A stretch of DNA of 64,000 bases, taken from positions 12,927,763 to 12,991,762 of the forward strand of contig OX388318.1 in NCBI GenBank assembly GCA_947579605.1, written 5' to 3'. Positions 1-10,098 of the stretch are shown here, piece by piece; within the stretch, counting starts at the first letter, position 1; each line of letters begins with the position of its first letter. Made by a program: the position numbers and the translations under genes. The DNA comes from Athripsodes cinereus (taxonomy: Eukaryota; Arthropoda; Insecta; Trichoptera; Leptoceridae). The notes below the pieces were generated by a model. That model made no database searches, had not been told where the DNA came from, and saw only the letters and a list, made by a program, of their open reading frames with translations.

Positions 1-265
1 TGTTTCTAATAAATTTATCCAAGTTACTTAACTTCTAATGAATAAGAAATAACTAAGCTACTTGCACTATACTTTGAGAAATTTGTTTGATAAAGTCATT
101 TAATAAAATGAGAAATGTATTTTTAATGTTAAGATGATTATGCAATTTAATAAAATTTATATAAAATAAACTTTTAAGAGATAATGATTTTGTAATATTT
201 TCAGCAGTAGGTATATGAGAACATGACACCAAGATAAGTTTTGATATAGGTACCTAGATAAATTC
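1..265. other. AT-rich sequence without a recognised feature
   Basis: I see no coding pattern or repeat copy here. It ends where the first M1 repeat begins. Confidence 0.5.
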
Positions 266-410
266 ATACCATCACGATATCTTTCATAACTGGGGTTATC
301 AGCAAACTAACTGCATGTGATAAACATGCAAATCGTCTTCTCGGAACCAATATGAGTCAAGACATTCAGGATGAGTGATTTACCTCATAGTTGAATCGGA
401 GATTTTATAT
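266..410 (-). repeat. M1 interspersed repeat, minus-strand copy
   Basis: M1 is a short repeat of about 130 bp found more than ten times in the window. Its plus-sense order is: a 'gaggtttgcc..tcctgaatg' block, a 'cttgcatgtttattacatgc' block, 'ctgctggctaccccact', and an end in 'gggatatgccgtgatggta'. This copy carries all blocks in reverse. No tRNA B box or long ORF is visible. The end resembles the terminus of LINE C (cccacttgggata..ggcgtgaggg), so it may be a LINE 3' end or a SINE using it (inference). Confidence 0.6.
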
Positions 411-418
411 GCCTTGTG

Positions 419-1050
419 GTATTATCATCATCGCCCTCAACGCTCCTCTCGGGAGCACAGGGCAGAAACCAGCCTCCTCCATTCAATGCGTTTCTGCGCC
501 AATAGCATCACCTCTTTCCACGACATTCCCTGCGCTCTGATATCGTTGTCATAGGAACGGTGTATTGTGAAAGAGGGACGCCTGGGCCGACGAAACCCCT
601 GCGGACGGAAGAACAGTGCTCTTTTTGGCCACCTATCATTGGGCATTCTCAAAACATGTCCCAGCCAGGACCATCGTCTCTCCTGTATTACGGAGATTAC
701 AGGTCTCTGCTGGGTGCGCCGGCGCACTGCATCATTTGTAACATGTTCATACCATTTGACATCCAAAATCCTTCTAAGACACTTGTTTTCAAAGCTTAGT
801 ATCTTCCGCTCTTGAGCCCTGGTTAAGTGCCACATAGAAGGATTGAGATGATGCGCGCATTGAACAAGCGACATTTTGTCCTGATGCTGAGTCCAGACGC
901 CTTCCAATCTTTGTTCATGTTATTGAAAGCCCCGCTAGCAGCTCCTATGCGGATTGGTAATTTCGACCTGAGATCACCCTCTGGCGTTATGGTTGCTCCC
1001 AGGTACCTGAATTTACCAACCATTAGTGGGGTGTGAGTACTCGTGCATGT
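419..1050 (-). mobile_element. LINE A: 5'-truncated non-LTR retrotransposon, reverse transcriptase C-terminus
   Basis: Two overlapping minus-strand frames together encode the end of an RTE-like ORF2. The upstream part (frame ending near 823) has FRYLGATITPEGDLRSKL followed by KCRLFNARIISILL. The downstream part (437 to about 850) has WHLTRAQERK, RRWSWLGHVLRMPND and WKEV..LAQ..IEWRRLVSALC, then a stop. A frameshift or small deletion near 830-860 separates them, so this copy is dead. The 3' end runs into a short GAT-rich tail (about 419-436), as in RTE-type elements. A second, better copy lies at 57115 in the opposite orientation, with about ten differences in 108 aligned residues. Confidence 0.85.
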
Positions 1051-1159
1051 ACTATTACATATGTACCTACTCCGTTTTACCAGCGTAGATACGAAGGCCA
1101 AGGCGCAAGGAATTTTCATAAAGAGCATTAGCGTTGCACTGTGGTATACTGAATTAAAA

Positions 1160-1300
1160 ACAAATAATAATAATAATAATAATAGTTTATTAAACACAAT
1201 ATCATTTTACAATAATCGAACAAAAAACACAATACATTTATTTTTCTAATACAATTACTCCCCAAAATTGAGCATAGCTCGTGCTTTGGGGAGAAATGTT
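1160..1300 (-). repeat. LINE 3' UTR with (ATT)n tail
   Basis: Read on the minus strand, this ends in 'tttaataaactattattatt' and continues as an ATT microsatellite. That is a common 3' end of insect LINEs. The upstream (minus-sense) sequence contains 'ctccccaaagcacgagc'. No coding remains. Confidence 0.5.
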
Positions 1301-1317
1301 TTTGTATTTCATTGTTT

Positions 1318-1415
1318 TTTTGTTGAGAGAAACGTCTTTCGTTTTACAAGAACTTTATCAGTTTTTAATTTCATTATGGAATTGTTCTACCTAAGCACCG
1401 ACATTAATGGATATT
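1318..1415 (-). repeat. P1 Penelope-like foldback repeat, single-arm copy
   Basis: On the minus strand the order is 'gtcggtgcttaggtagaa', 'aattccataatgaaatta', then CTGATAA, a short hairpin region, GAAA and GACGTTTCTC. The head and the GAAA-GACGT core are shared with copies at 2465-2600 and 48495-48720. The copy lacks an inverted second arm. The CTGATGA-like box differs from the hammerhead consensus at one position. Confidence 0.5.
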
Positions 1416-1514
1416 TAAACATTAAAAATTCATCATAATGCATTTTAAATCTTAAATTTAGCGATAAGTTCACTACACATCCTGTTTGCCCTGATTATTT
1501 CTCGGCACGCATAA

Positions 1515-1580
1515 GACGGCTTGCATGTTTATTTTATGTAGCTGGTCTGCTGGCTATGCCACTTGTGGAATAAATTGATT
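1515..1580 (+). repeat. M1 repeat fragment
   Basis: It contains 'gcttgcatgtttatttta' and 'ggtctgctggctatgccac'. It is diverged and lacks the first block. Confidence 0.5.
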
Positions 1581-2464
1581 TTATAGGTTAAGCTGAAAAT
1601 TCGAAAAAAGTATTAGTTCGAAATATTTTTTAAAACATTTCTAATGAAACCAAATATATGACATATTAAACAAGAGTTTGTGTCATAATAACGAATAAGT
1701 CGGCAGCTATTTTTGACCTCCAAACCTTCCATTGGAAGTATTGACTGACTTTTAACTATAATATTATATCATATCATTTTTTTAATGCTTAGATTCATTT
1801 TGTAACTTACCTACACATTTCGTAAAATAATGAATGGGAAACCAAACATGACGCGCTAAGAAAATAAATATTTATTTAGTACCCACACGTACTTGGTACG
1901 TCTTACGCCATCACACGTATTTATTGTTTCCTGTCGTAAATCATGCGAGCGGAAGTCCACGTCATCATCCAGCCTGGAAAAAATACTAATATATATTTTT
2001 CAGTTATTCTTTTTTTTTTGATAGTCCAATTTTATACCTTTTTTGACGATGGATCTGTGTAGATTATGTACCTTACAAAGGAAAAATATGCAAATTTAGT
2101 TATGGTTCGTTCATTGAAGCAGTACAAAGATAGGTATTCTGAACACCGTGGGAATATATTTTTTATATAGATGTTCATGATTTTTATTCGCAGTAAATTT
2201 TACACGGCGCTATCTCTGAAAAAGGTATATCAAAAAGCAATTTGAGACTTTGTATATTTTATCATTATGTTGTTTGATAAAATATAATTCAATTTTTTCC
2301 AGTAAAATTTATCTTATTGTTTATTTTTTCATATTTTTCAATAAAAAGAATTTGGGTATTAAATAGCCAGTGTTAACAAACATTTGTACATAAGCAATCC
2401 ACGGTTTGATTTGAAGACGTATTCATGATTTTTAACACAAAACTAATTCTAAGACGAGCGATAA
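1581..2464. other. AT-rich sequence without a recognised feature
   Basis: No coding signal, inverted repeat or family member is recognised in this stretch. Confidence 0.4.
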
Positions 2465-2600
2465 TCCACCAAATTGTCAATCCTGTCCTCACAAGACGAA
2501 AGACGTCATTCTCAAAAATTAATCTCACAGTAGAATAAAACATTTTTTTTATTAATTTCGTCATGGAATTCTGCTACCTAAACACCGACACAGTGAATAA
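2465..2600 (-). repeat. P1 Penelope-like foldback repeat copy
   Basis: The minus strand reads 'ttcactgtgtcggtgttta', 'gcagaattccatgacgaaat', then 'gacgtctttcgtcttgtgag' and 'ggattgacaat'. The plus strand therefore carries 'aagacgaaagacgtc'. This is the same head and the same GAAA-GACGTC core as in the 48.5 kb palindrome, but the second inverted arm is missing or decayed. Confidence 0.55.
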
Positions 2601-2864
2601 TCCGCCAGAATTACGGAACTCATTGGGTACTTTTTTATGCTTAGAAGTTTGAACATTTAACTTTGTATTAATTTCATTTTGCCATTCATTATAACATTTG
2701 AAACTAGTAATGATTTTTTTAGGAAATTTAACCATTTTTTAAGTTTATAAATAATGACAAAAAATATCATTGGAATGTTACATATTTACAAAAGAGTTTC
2801 AATGATAGCCTTGGGAGTAGGCACATATTTTACATAACCTTTCTCTCAAATCATCTTATTCTTT

Positions 2865-3165
2865 ATGGGTCATTTCGTGTCTCCTAAGATGCCTCCTTCC
2901 AACTCGTCTACATCCGAAAACGAAGAGGCATTTATAAGGGTTAGCGAAAGCGGCAACTCCTCAAGAAATTCAGCCAACAACGAGCAAACTGAAAGGTCAC
3001 AAAATCAGACACCCAGGCTTGATCATCACCATCGCGGAGGGCAATACCGAAGGAAGAAATGGTAGAAGCTGACCAAGAGACACCTAAATGGTTCATGTGA
3101 AGAAAGAGATGAAACCGGGTTAGTTGGAAGACGTCGAATTCTAGCAATAAACTAGCCCTCTGTAT
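2865..3165 (+). pseudogene. Coding-like relic, unrecognised
   Basis: An island of higher G+C holds a 66-codon plus-strand frame rich in Ser, Asn, Gln and His, with SESGNSSRNSANNEQTERS and HHHRGGQYRRKKW, then a stop. The next frame continues with ERDETGLVGRRRILAIN. The base composition differs sharply from its AT-rich flanks, suggesting decayed mobile-element coding sequence. I do not recognise the family, and a host exon is not excluded. Confidence 0.3.
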
Positions 3166-3269
3166 ATTAAATTGTTTGAATGATATTTTTATGATATTAT
3201 GTATTGACTGAAATATTATTACGAATGTATAGTGAAGAATAAAATAAATAAATGAACTGTGGCAAACAC

Positions 3270-3362
3270 GTAGAATTAAAGGGACTAGTAGAAAATAAGG
3301 AGGAATGGAGAAGAAAATTCAAGCTGGTTGTAGATAAATCCAATGGATTGTTAATCACTATA
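3270..3362 (+). mobile_element. LINE E: C-terminal tail fragment
   Basis: One frame reads VELKGLVENKEEWRRKFK followed by LVVDKSNGLL. A paralogue at 25343 reads EELKRMAENREEWKRKSK followed by LVADPSNGLM and a stop. The A.NREEW pattern is typical of the final residues of RTE-type LINE ORF2. It is severely 5'-truncated. Confidence 0.6.
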
Positions 3363-3365
3363 AGT

Positions 3366-4790
3366 TTACAATCATAAATTAAATTTATATGTAAATCCTT
3401 ATTATAAGTGCTGAAAATACTTTCAATGAATAAATCGATTAAACTTTTGACAGATGACGTCTCTCAAAGATACCTACTTGAAAATCTCAAGCATTTAGTT
3501 TTATTGGACGGATTTAAAATCTCTCTGATTTTTTATTCTTTGTTATCTAAGGCACTTCATAAAAAAAAATATCAAAGAACATAAAGATTCTCAATTTGCA
3601 AGGAATCACGGATTATCGAACTCATTTTATTTAAATGACTCAAGGGTAGCGTAATTTATAGGAAAGAATTTGATCAATAATAATTTGAAGAAGATTTTTT
3701 ATTGTATCTTAAGTGGATTTTATTCATTATTTTATTACCTTATTTCAAAGTTTATTTAAAATTTAATTTGCTGAAAACGATCGACACTCTTGAAAATGAT
3801 TCTTTGGAATAATTGTGATTAAATTATTTAATTTTTAATTTGAAACCTGTAAGTGGTGTGTGCGTTAGATAAAAAAAAAACTGCGAATAAAGTAAAAATG
3901 ACGTCAGAATGTAGTTATCACAAATATGTACGAGTAGGTATAGTTACCGACATTATTCCATATTCAAAAACAGATTAAAATTTTGGCAATGTATCTACTA
4001 AACATCTCCGTTAGGTGTTCCTGACATTCTGTTAGTAAAATATCAAACTTTTTAATGACAGTTTCCTAATTTGAACCACAGTGCCGACCTCTTCTACGTT
4101 CAAGACACAAATACCTACTGTTGCCTTAAAACTGATGTACAAAGGTGCATAATAAAAACCTCAGTAAATTTATATTAAAATAAAAAAAAATAAAAAAATT
4201 AAATCTCTTGATATTTTTTATAAATCTTATTTATTCAAGTGATGTTAATCTCTTCCACGTGTAAGCATCTAAAAAGAGATACAATATTTTAATAATCCCA
4301 TGTTTGAAGATTTTTATTTTTCAAAACCCAAATTTATCTTAAGATACGATTTTTCATGTAGTGGAATATAAAAAACACTTAAATTTCTTACCAAAAATAT
4401 TTCTGGTTCAATAATATTAATTCTATTAGTGAATCTAAGTAAAGAAGTATATTTTTGAGTTCAATTATTGTCAAACTCGTAATATCGTAGGCATCTCATT
4501 CAAGTTAAAGGTTATCCTATTTTGAACTAAAAAAAACTTCGCATCAAAGGTTATATTCTACTTTGAGTAATAAAAAAAGCTTTCAAATCTTACTTGAAGT
4601 CCACACATATGTAGGACGGATATATTAAGAACTAAAAAAGTGAATAAGGATAATGTATTCCTCGCAAGATCCATATTTGACAACTTGTAGAAATCTCAAA
4701 TTAAAATACGCCAACTGACATTTGAAAAGTATCGTATTACTTCAAAATAATCGTAGTCATAAATTTTGCCACCTATTCTGAACTTCTATT
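3366..4790. other. AT-rich sequence without a recognised feature
   Basis: I find no ORF with coding character, no tRNA-like sequence and no strong palindrome here. Confidence 0.4.
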
Positions 4791-4794
4791 GGCT

Positions 4795-4862
4795 GAATGT
4801 TTGTTAAATGCAGTTAGTCCGCTGGCTACCCCACTAATGGGAAATACTGTGATTATATGAAT
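4795..4862 (+). repeat. M1 repeat fragment
   Basis: It contains 'gtccgctggctaccccacta' and 'gggaaatactgtgattata', a diverged M1 terminus. Confidence 0.45.
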
Positions 4863-5296
4863 TTCCTGGTATTGCGTAATAGTATCACAATATATTGAAC
4901 ATTCAACTTTTTGACTAAATCGTATTTGATCTGTTTCATCGAATTCATATTTTTTTGTTTATTTATCTTCTACCTCTTATCTCAACGAAGGCAGGTGACA
5001 GCTTTTAAAGTTTATATGCTAAAAGTTATAGCGGTGGAGATTTAAAGTAAAAAGTTTAACATGCATATGTGTGAATTTCAAACGACAGGCTGGTGCATAA
5101 TACATTATAGAATGTTATTTCTGGAACGACGTGTGACATGAAATTAATTTGAAACATTGTAAGTGAATTAAATTTAAGTTTCCATACAGTATGTCACAGA
5201 ATGACAAATTTGAAGCTATTATGGGCGGGGCATGATGGATCCTAGTTTTAAAACTAACAAATTTGCAAATCAATAAAAAGATTAGAGATGTAAAGA

Positions 5297-5386
5297 TCTC
5301 GTGAAGATAAAAGAAGTAGTGAAAGACCTCCTATACGATGGTCTGATATGACTAGTTGCCGAAATCTTAAAACAGTGATGGTTTGA
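5297..5386 (+). mobile_element. LINE C-terminal relic (RPPIRWSDMT type)
   Basis: A 29-codon frame reads SREDKRSSERPPIRWSDMT, then SCRNLKTVMV and a stop. A Gly/Arg-Pro-Pro-x-Arg-Trp-x-Asp segment is usual near the C-terminus of insect RTE-like ORF2 proteins. It is a short decayed fragment with no close paralogue in the window. Confidence 0.45.
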
Positions 5387-5954
5387 AGATAGGTAGTAAA
5401 ATAAAAGTTATAAAATAAGTTTTTGTTGAGAAATTATTTTAGCTGAGCGTGTTATGAAATATTTACCTCTTAAATTATTATAATTTTCAGTCTCATCGTA
5501 TTCCCAGTTATGTAAGAAGGTTTTTTATTTGCTTAGTTTGTGATCCAATATTTATACAAACTATAAACTCTGCTTCATAAAACGATAACAAAATATTTTA
5601 TAATGAAATTAGCAAATATTAGTATAATATTATTTTAAAAAAAAACTACTTGCTCGTGTTGTAAAGGTGAAGAACATTAATTCAAAACAATGACTCACAT
5701 ATTTGTGCTATCGAAAATAATAACAAATAACATATATTCGTACAATATTATATGCCTAATAAAACAGATAACTATGAATTGGAGAGATTGAATCGAGATG
5801 TCGTTGCACAGAAGAATGCTTCATATACCAGGGACAGATCTAATGAAAAACATAAAAGTATTGAGAAGAGCAAATTGCAAACGATTGTCACTGCCCAACA
5901 GAAAAGTCAACAAAATGTCATATTTGGAAAATCATCATCATCTCCGTCGGTCCC
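5387..5954. other. AT-rich sequence, no convincing gene
   Basis: A 73-codon plus frame at 5752-5973 is Lys/Asn/Ser-rich and ends inside the reverse strand of the following LINE tail. I treat it as chance. Confidence 0.4.
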
Positions 5955-6026
5955 TCAATCCCGAGGATCGTGACCATCATGCTTCGTTCTGTAGATCATC
6001 TGTCTCCACCATGAGCGATCCTCCGC
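5955..6026 (-). mobile_element. LINE C-terminal relic ending HGHDPRD-like
   Basis: The minus strand encodes AEDRSWWRQMIY, then RTKHDGHDPRD and a stop, followed by 'gacggagatgatgatga'. The A.DR..WR.M pattern, the HDPRD ending and the ATG/GAT microsatellite tail are characteristic of an insect non-LTR element 3' end. Only about 24 codons are readable, so the copy is a dead 5'-truncated insertion. Confidence 0.55.
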
Positions 6027-6269
6027 CATGTGCAATGCCCGTGTAGTGAACCTGGATAATACTCGGCGTAGAATGAGATATGAAATCCTTCAACTCATAT
6101 TGCGAAAGATTTAAGGATGATATATAGTCCTAGTGAAAGGCAAACCTCGTTTCTATGCAGTGCAAAAGACTGGACTGGAGGGGAGAGTGTGGAGGAACTC
6201 TTCAGACTGTTCTTTTAGCAAAGGTGATCGGAAATTTTATGAAGGCTGATTTGGAACAAAGAGATACAA

Positions 6270-6455
6270 AAAGTTCGTCGGTAGCCTGGGGGTAGAGTCT
6301 CGGCCTTGTGAACAAGGGGTCCGGGGTTCGATCCCAGGTGCCGGCAAATTCCCCTTTCACGACACAAGCTTTAAGCTTACTGTGAAAGGTGTATAAGGTT
6401 GTATTTGGGTTTATAACAAAACCCAGATATATCTTTTTATGAAAAAAAAAAAAAT
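6270..6455 (+). mobile_element. SINE1 copy a (tRNA-derived)
   Basis: A tRNA-like head begins at 'gtcggtagcctgggggtaga' and carries a clean polymerase III B box, GGTTCGATCCC, at 6325-6335. A tRNA-unrelated body follows ('cacgacacaagcttta', 'cttactgtgaaaggtgt'), then a 3' stem-loop, GGGTTT-ataac-AAAACCC, and an A tail at 6440-6453. The 3' end matches the tail of LINE D at 57945-57995. SINEs are transcribed by Pol III and copied by a partner LINE. Other copies lie at 22858 and 29515, with a fragment at 14790. Confidence 0.85.
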
Positions 6456-7204
6456 AACCAAATATGGTACATTGAAGGATCCGCTGACCACCCAAATAAT
6501 GTAGATGTCTAGAGGATTCCATTAATTTGAAAGTTGGCACAAGAAAAGAGTAACTTATTTATATGTTAGTATTTCAAAACCTACGATAAAATTTATACAC
6601 CGGTTCTTAAAAATAAACAGGCTTTCAAACTTCCCTCTCTCTCACTAATGATTTTACGAGCTATTTTATTACAAAAATCGTTACGACATCATAATTTCTA
6701 AAAAAGGAGAAAAAATCTAATACAAAACGACCCTAATAAACTGACTGCCATTTTTTATGTACTCGACATTGAGCTATGCATAATATTTTTAGAGGTTACA
6801 ATGTTGTACTGGTTCAATGTACCTAAATGACCAATTTTCCTCGTTTATTTACGTGTCTATAAATTCGTCATAGAATATCATCAGGAAAATGTAAAGATTT
6901 ATATTACGAGATGAGAGCGGAAGTTCTCAAAAGCTGATTTGCAGGGAACAGTTGGATTACTTTATATTGTTTTTCATTCTAAACTCTTTAATTAATATTT
7001 ATACCATTACAAACATTTTCGATTTACGTAATGAACTTCCACTTAGAACTGTTGGTCGAAATTGAACTATTTCTTTGAATAATTGGTAAACAGAGATAAA
7101 CTTATTCAAATTTATCTTGCTGCATGTAATTAATGACAAAAAAGTATGGAAACTCATCATTCAGATATTTGATAAATTATTGTATCATATTATGATATGA
7201 TATA
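6456..7204. other. AT-rich sequence with a weak P2-like motif
   Basis: At about 6909-6935 'gagatgagagcggaagttct' followed by 'caaaagctg' resembles the P2 core seen at 23083 and 43066, but without arms. Nothing else is recognised. Confidence 0.35.
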
Positions 7205-7360
7205 CGACGAAAATAATAATAAAAATCTTTATTGCACAAAAATAGTATACAAGGAGAAAAAACATGATATTTATCATTACTATTGAACACATAATTTTGT
7301 GCAATGGGCGAGTTTATCGCTGAAGCGCGATATCTTCCAACAAACCTACGATCAGTCATA
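7205..7360 (-). repeat. LINE 3' UTR with (ATT)n tail
   Basis: The minus strand reads 'ggaagatatcgcgcttcagc', 'gataaactcgcccattgcac', then 'tgcaataaagatttttatta'. The 47262-47410 copy is nearly the same on the plus strand. The block looks like the conserved 3' UTR of Jockey/CR1-group elements common in Lepidoptera (family knowledge). No coding sequence is attached. Confidence 0.6.
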
Positions 7361-7754
7361 GTCACATAAAAACACAGATTTATGCCAAGAAAAATTGACC
7401 TCAACACGCAGGTTCATACGTGGTTGCAATGTACTTGAAAAATCTGGGCCCATTTTTTTAAACATATTAAGTACGTACCTATTGATAAAAACAGTTTTGA
7501 TATATAAATTTACTGATCATCTAACTTTTGTAAATTAGGTACAATTTAATTTTTATTGTTACAAAATGAAATTTGAATCAAGCAACCATTTCTTTGACAA
7601 CGAAATTGATTAATTGGATTAACCCATTAACGCCCAAATGAAAACTACACGTTAAAATTACTTTTAATCGTTGTTTATTATGACATATTGGGTAAGTTAG
7701 AACATCTATAACAAAAAATAAGGAGAAAATCACATAGCCAAAAAAATAGAGGGG

Positions 7755-7777
7755 TGTACTCAGCCGGGTACAATGGG
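7755..7777 (+). promoter_or_regulatory. Subterminal motif copy 1 of piggyBac element
   Basis: The sequence TGTACTCAgccGGGTACA followed by ATGGG is near-palindromic. It recurs at 9716-9738 (reverse) and 10062-10084. Repeated subterminal motifs of DNA transposons are often transposase-binding sites (inference here). Confidence 0.55.
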
Positions 7778-8038
7778 CAGATTAGGAGTGTAATTGCCCT
7801 ATACAAGATTGTTCAACACAAAGTGTTTTTTTTTTTTGCATTTTTCACATCGGCAGCGGATCCGATTATGCCAAATAACACAACACAATTGGTTTTCAAT
7901 TCGCTCTGGATTATGACCATCGTTTTTTTATCCACTCCCTGAACTGTTGATGATGTTGGACGACTTTTTGTACTTTTCGGTTGTAGATACGCTCGAGAAA
8001 TTATTCGTCTGAATGCTAACTGATCCATATATGTCACC

Positions 8039-8482
8039 TCATCCAGTCCTACTAATCAAAACATGCAGCCGCCATGCATTAGAAATGGCCATATCCAATA
8101 AGTAAGTAAAGATAACCCACCACCATTTTTTTCCTCTTATAGACACCCAGTACAGATTGATGGATTGATCTATCTGGTCGACACCACCCATTACTTTGTT
8201 ATAATTTATTAAATGTCTCGGGATATTGAAATCAACCTTTTGCTTTTGAGCACTACACCACCTTTTCACTTTATCCACAGGCTCTACATGATCAAAATTG
8301 GATCCAGAAGTAACAACATTGTTATCCTTCCAACGTACAATTATAATTTCATTTTTTGTGTCAAATCGGCAATCGTACTCACCTCTAGGTTGTTTTTTCA
8401 TTTTCTTCACATCTGTGAGTGGACATTTCTTTATTCTATTATCTCGTTTTGTTCCTTGGTCTGACTTTGAACATTTTATCAT
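8039..8482 (-). pseudogene. piggyBac transposase, C-terminal part
   Basis: This frame reads PRGEYDCRFD, then IIIVRWKDNNVVT, VKRWCSAQKQKVDFNIPRHL, YNKVMGGVDQIDQSINLYW and IRGKKWWWVIFTYLLDMAI. The MGGVD..D motif and the RGKKWWW block are hallmarks of the piggyBac DDE_Tnp_1_7 domain; GGVD holds the third catalytic aspartate. It follows the mid fragment at 8592 after only about 110 bp, so the segment bearing the first two catalytic aspartates is deleted. No cysteine-rich C-terminal domain is readable. Confidence 0.85.
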
Positions 8483-8591
8483 TCAAACTTGTAGCTTGAG
8501 TATTGTCAATAAAATGTAGGTTTCTTTTAATTTCTTGAAATCTGTTGTGTGGCATACACTTATTTACCAATGGAATGCCAAAATCTTCATC

Positions 8592-8852
8592 CTAACTCCA
8601 ATAAGGACGCTCAGTAGGCAATTTATAATAACCTGTTAAGATTAATATTCCCAAAAAAATCTTCAAATCTGCTTGATTCATTTCAAAATCTGTTATTTTG
8701 ATTTGCGAACAAAACACTGTTTTCAATACACTTTCAACACGGTTCATTATACTTTCATAACAAAATAATAGGGTTGTGGTCATTTTATTTAAAAAAAATC
8801 TTTTCTTTACATAGCTGATGGACTTATTACTTACGTAATTTCTTCCAGACAA
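8592..8852 (-). pseudogene. piggyBac transposase, middle part
   Basis: Residues include FCSQIKITDFEMNQADLKIF, LGILILTGYYKLPTERPYWS. The 'FLGIL..TGY.KLP....YW' pattern is the conserved start of the piggyBac catalytic domain. The frame breaks at the SINE insertion upstream and at the internal deletion downstream. It has the same strand and order as the other two transposase pieces. Confidence 0.8.
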
Positions 8853-8861
8853 CTAGTGCTG

Positions 8862-8998
8862 TCTCAATTTTGCTGAGACAGTTTTTTTGGTTTCGAAAAT
8901 TCCTTACTAAACTCCGCGACCTAGCTGGGAATCGAACCCAGGACCTCGATGATGCAAGTCGACTGCGATAGCTGTCGGCCGATAGGCTGGTTGTGATC
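8862..8998 (-). mobile_element. SINE2 (tRNA-derived) inserted in piggyBac
   Basis: The minus strand begins 'ccagcctatcggccgacagc', carries the B box GGTTCGATTCCC inside 'cctgggttcgattcccagct', and ends in a hairpin, CTGTCTCA-gcaaaat-TGAGACAG. The tRNA-like head and B box identify a SINE. It splits the N-terminal and middle parts of the transposase, so it postdates the piggyBac copy. I could not fix a target duplication. Confidence 0.7.
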
Positions 8999-8999
8999 T

Positions 9000-9243
9000 T
9001 TCATTGATTTCACAAGACTTTTTTGTCTATTCTAAATAACATTGGTAATGTCATGGCTTGTACTTTTTACTGTATGAAGGCTAAGTTTTCCTCCATACAG
9101 GTTCCTCACAATCATATTTTCTAGCTCGTTTCGCAGGTCTTACATAATTAGAAAGTGGTATATCATCCTCGCTATTTCGGCCTGAATACTCAAGATTGAG
9201 ATAACGAGGTATTACCTCGATAGTACATCTCTTGGAAGAGCTG
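9000..9243 (-). pseudogene. piggyBac transposase, N-terminal region downstream of LINE insertion
   Basis: The minus strand reads EYSGRNSEDDIPLSNYVRPA, KRARKYDCEEPVWRKT, then several stops. It continues the acidic leader at 9498-9663 once the LINE insertion is disregarded, and leads into the fragment at 8592. The frame is broken by stops and a shift. Confidence 0.6.
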
Positions 9244-9255
9244 AAGAGGTAACAT

Positions 9256-9485
9256 ACTATACTATACTATACCCTCACGCCGTGTCCCAAGTGGGGTAGG
9301 CAGATAGAACGGAACGCCAAACAGATCTATCTTTACACACTTCCTTCGCTTCCTCCACATTCATACAGTTTCTCATACTTGCACGTCGGTTCCTCTTACT
9401 CAACACGCGGCCGTCCTTGAGAATTTGATCCACGTGATCAAGCCACGTGGTTCTCGGGCGCCCGCGTTTCCTCATACCCTTTCTT
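9256..9485 (-). mobile_element. LINE C insertion, 5'-truncated, with 12-bp target duplication
   Basis: This piece is flanked by exact direct repeats AAGAGGTAACAT at 9244-9255 and 9486-9497, the target-site duplication of a LINE inserted into the transposon gene. It encodes on the minus strand RKRGRPRTTWLDHVDQILKD, then EAKEVCKDRSVWRSVLSAYP and TWDTA with a stop. The 3' tail is a (TATAG)n repeat seen as 'actatactatactatac' on the plus strand. A longer copy lies at 55060-55605, with tails at 28047 and 41268. Confidence 0.9.
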
Positions 9486-9663
9486 AAGAGGTAACATCAT
9501 CCTCATTATTTCCTTCTTCTTCATCACTCACGACAGCAGGATCTGGTGGAACCAAGAGAACATCGTACTCCTCATTATCGTAATAATCAGCCATTATCGA
9601 TTCGAGAACTTCTTCTAGTCCTAAACAGTTATTTTGACTTGTAAAGATGCGACAGGATGCCAT
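9484..9663 (-). pseudogene. piggyBac transposase, N-terminus
   Basis: The likely start (ATG at 9663-9661, MASCRIFTSQNNCLGLEEVL) leads to an acidic leader, DNEEYDVLLVPPDPAVVSDE then EEGNNEDDV, ending at the LINE insertion. piggyBac-derived proteins typically begin with an acidic low-complexity leader like this. An alternative start is the in-frame Met at 9594. It is truncated by insertion. Confidence 0.6.
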
Positions 9664-9715
9664 TATAGAAACTTTGGGGATGCTACAAAATATAAATAAT
9701 TTTAGTACAGATCTG

Positions 9716-9738
9716 CCCATTGTACTCACTTGAGTACA
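9716..9738 (-). promoter_or_regulatory. Subterminal motif copy 2 of piggyBac element
   Basis: The reverse complement reads TGTACTCAAGTGAGTACA then ATGGG. It lies just upstream of the transposase start, so it could also sit in the promoter (inference). Confidence 0.5.
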
Positions 9739-10061
9739 GTGCAATAAAATGCAGCCTACTGCATTGTAATCTTAACAAATTGTAAAAATAATAACATCAC
9801 TTGTTTTACTATAGTCTAATTGTATATTACAATAAAGAAATAGTAAAAATATTTTTTTGGTTATTATAAAAAAATATATATTCATCCTACCTGTATACAC
9901 GTGCTCGCAAGCCAAAAATCAAACTGTCATTAATAACGGTTATGATTGCGTTGCCGCCATATTGATTTTTTTCGTAGATTACTAGTGCTATCTATTGTTG
10001 AAATAAGTCACTACTTACAGGAAAATCATTATAAAAAACATGAAATCTCGCCTTTAACAAG

Positions 10062-10084
10062 TGTACCCATGTGAGTACAGTGGG
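10062..10084 (+). promoter_or_regulatory. Subterminal motif copy 3 of piggyBac element
   Basis: TGTACCCATGTGAGTACA followed by GTGGG lies just inside the right terminal repeat. Compare 7755-7777, which lies about 130 bp inside the left end. Confidence 0.55.
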
Positions 10085-10098
10085 AGGTAATGGGTTAA

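Larger units (their letters stand above)
7619..10098 (-). mobile_element. Decayed piggyBac-type DNA transposon with nested insertions
   Basis: The element body runs 7623-10094 and is flanked on both sides by TTAA (7619-7622 and 10095-10098), the piggyBac target duplication. The ends match inward as CCCATTAacGCCCA (left) and CCCATTAccTCCCA (right, reverse complement), starting with CCC as piggyBac ends do. Inside are three minus-strand pieces of piggyBac transposase, an inserted SINE (about 8862-8998) and an inserted 5'-truncated LINE C (9256-9485). A subterminal motif occurs three times. The catalytic core is largely deleted, so the copy is not autonomous. Confidence 0.85.
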
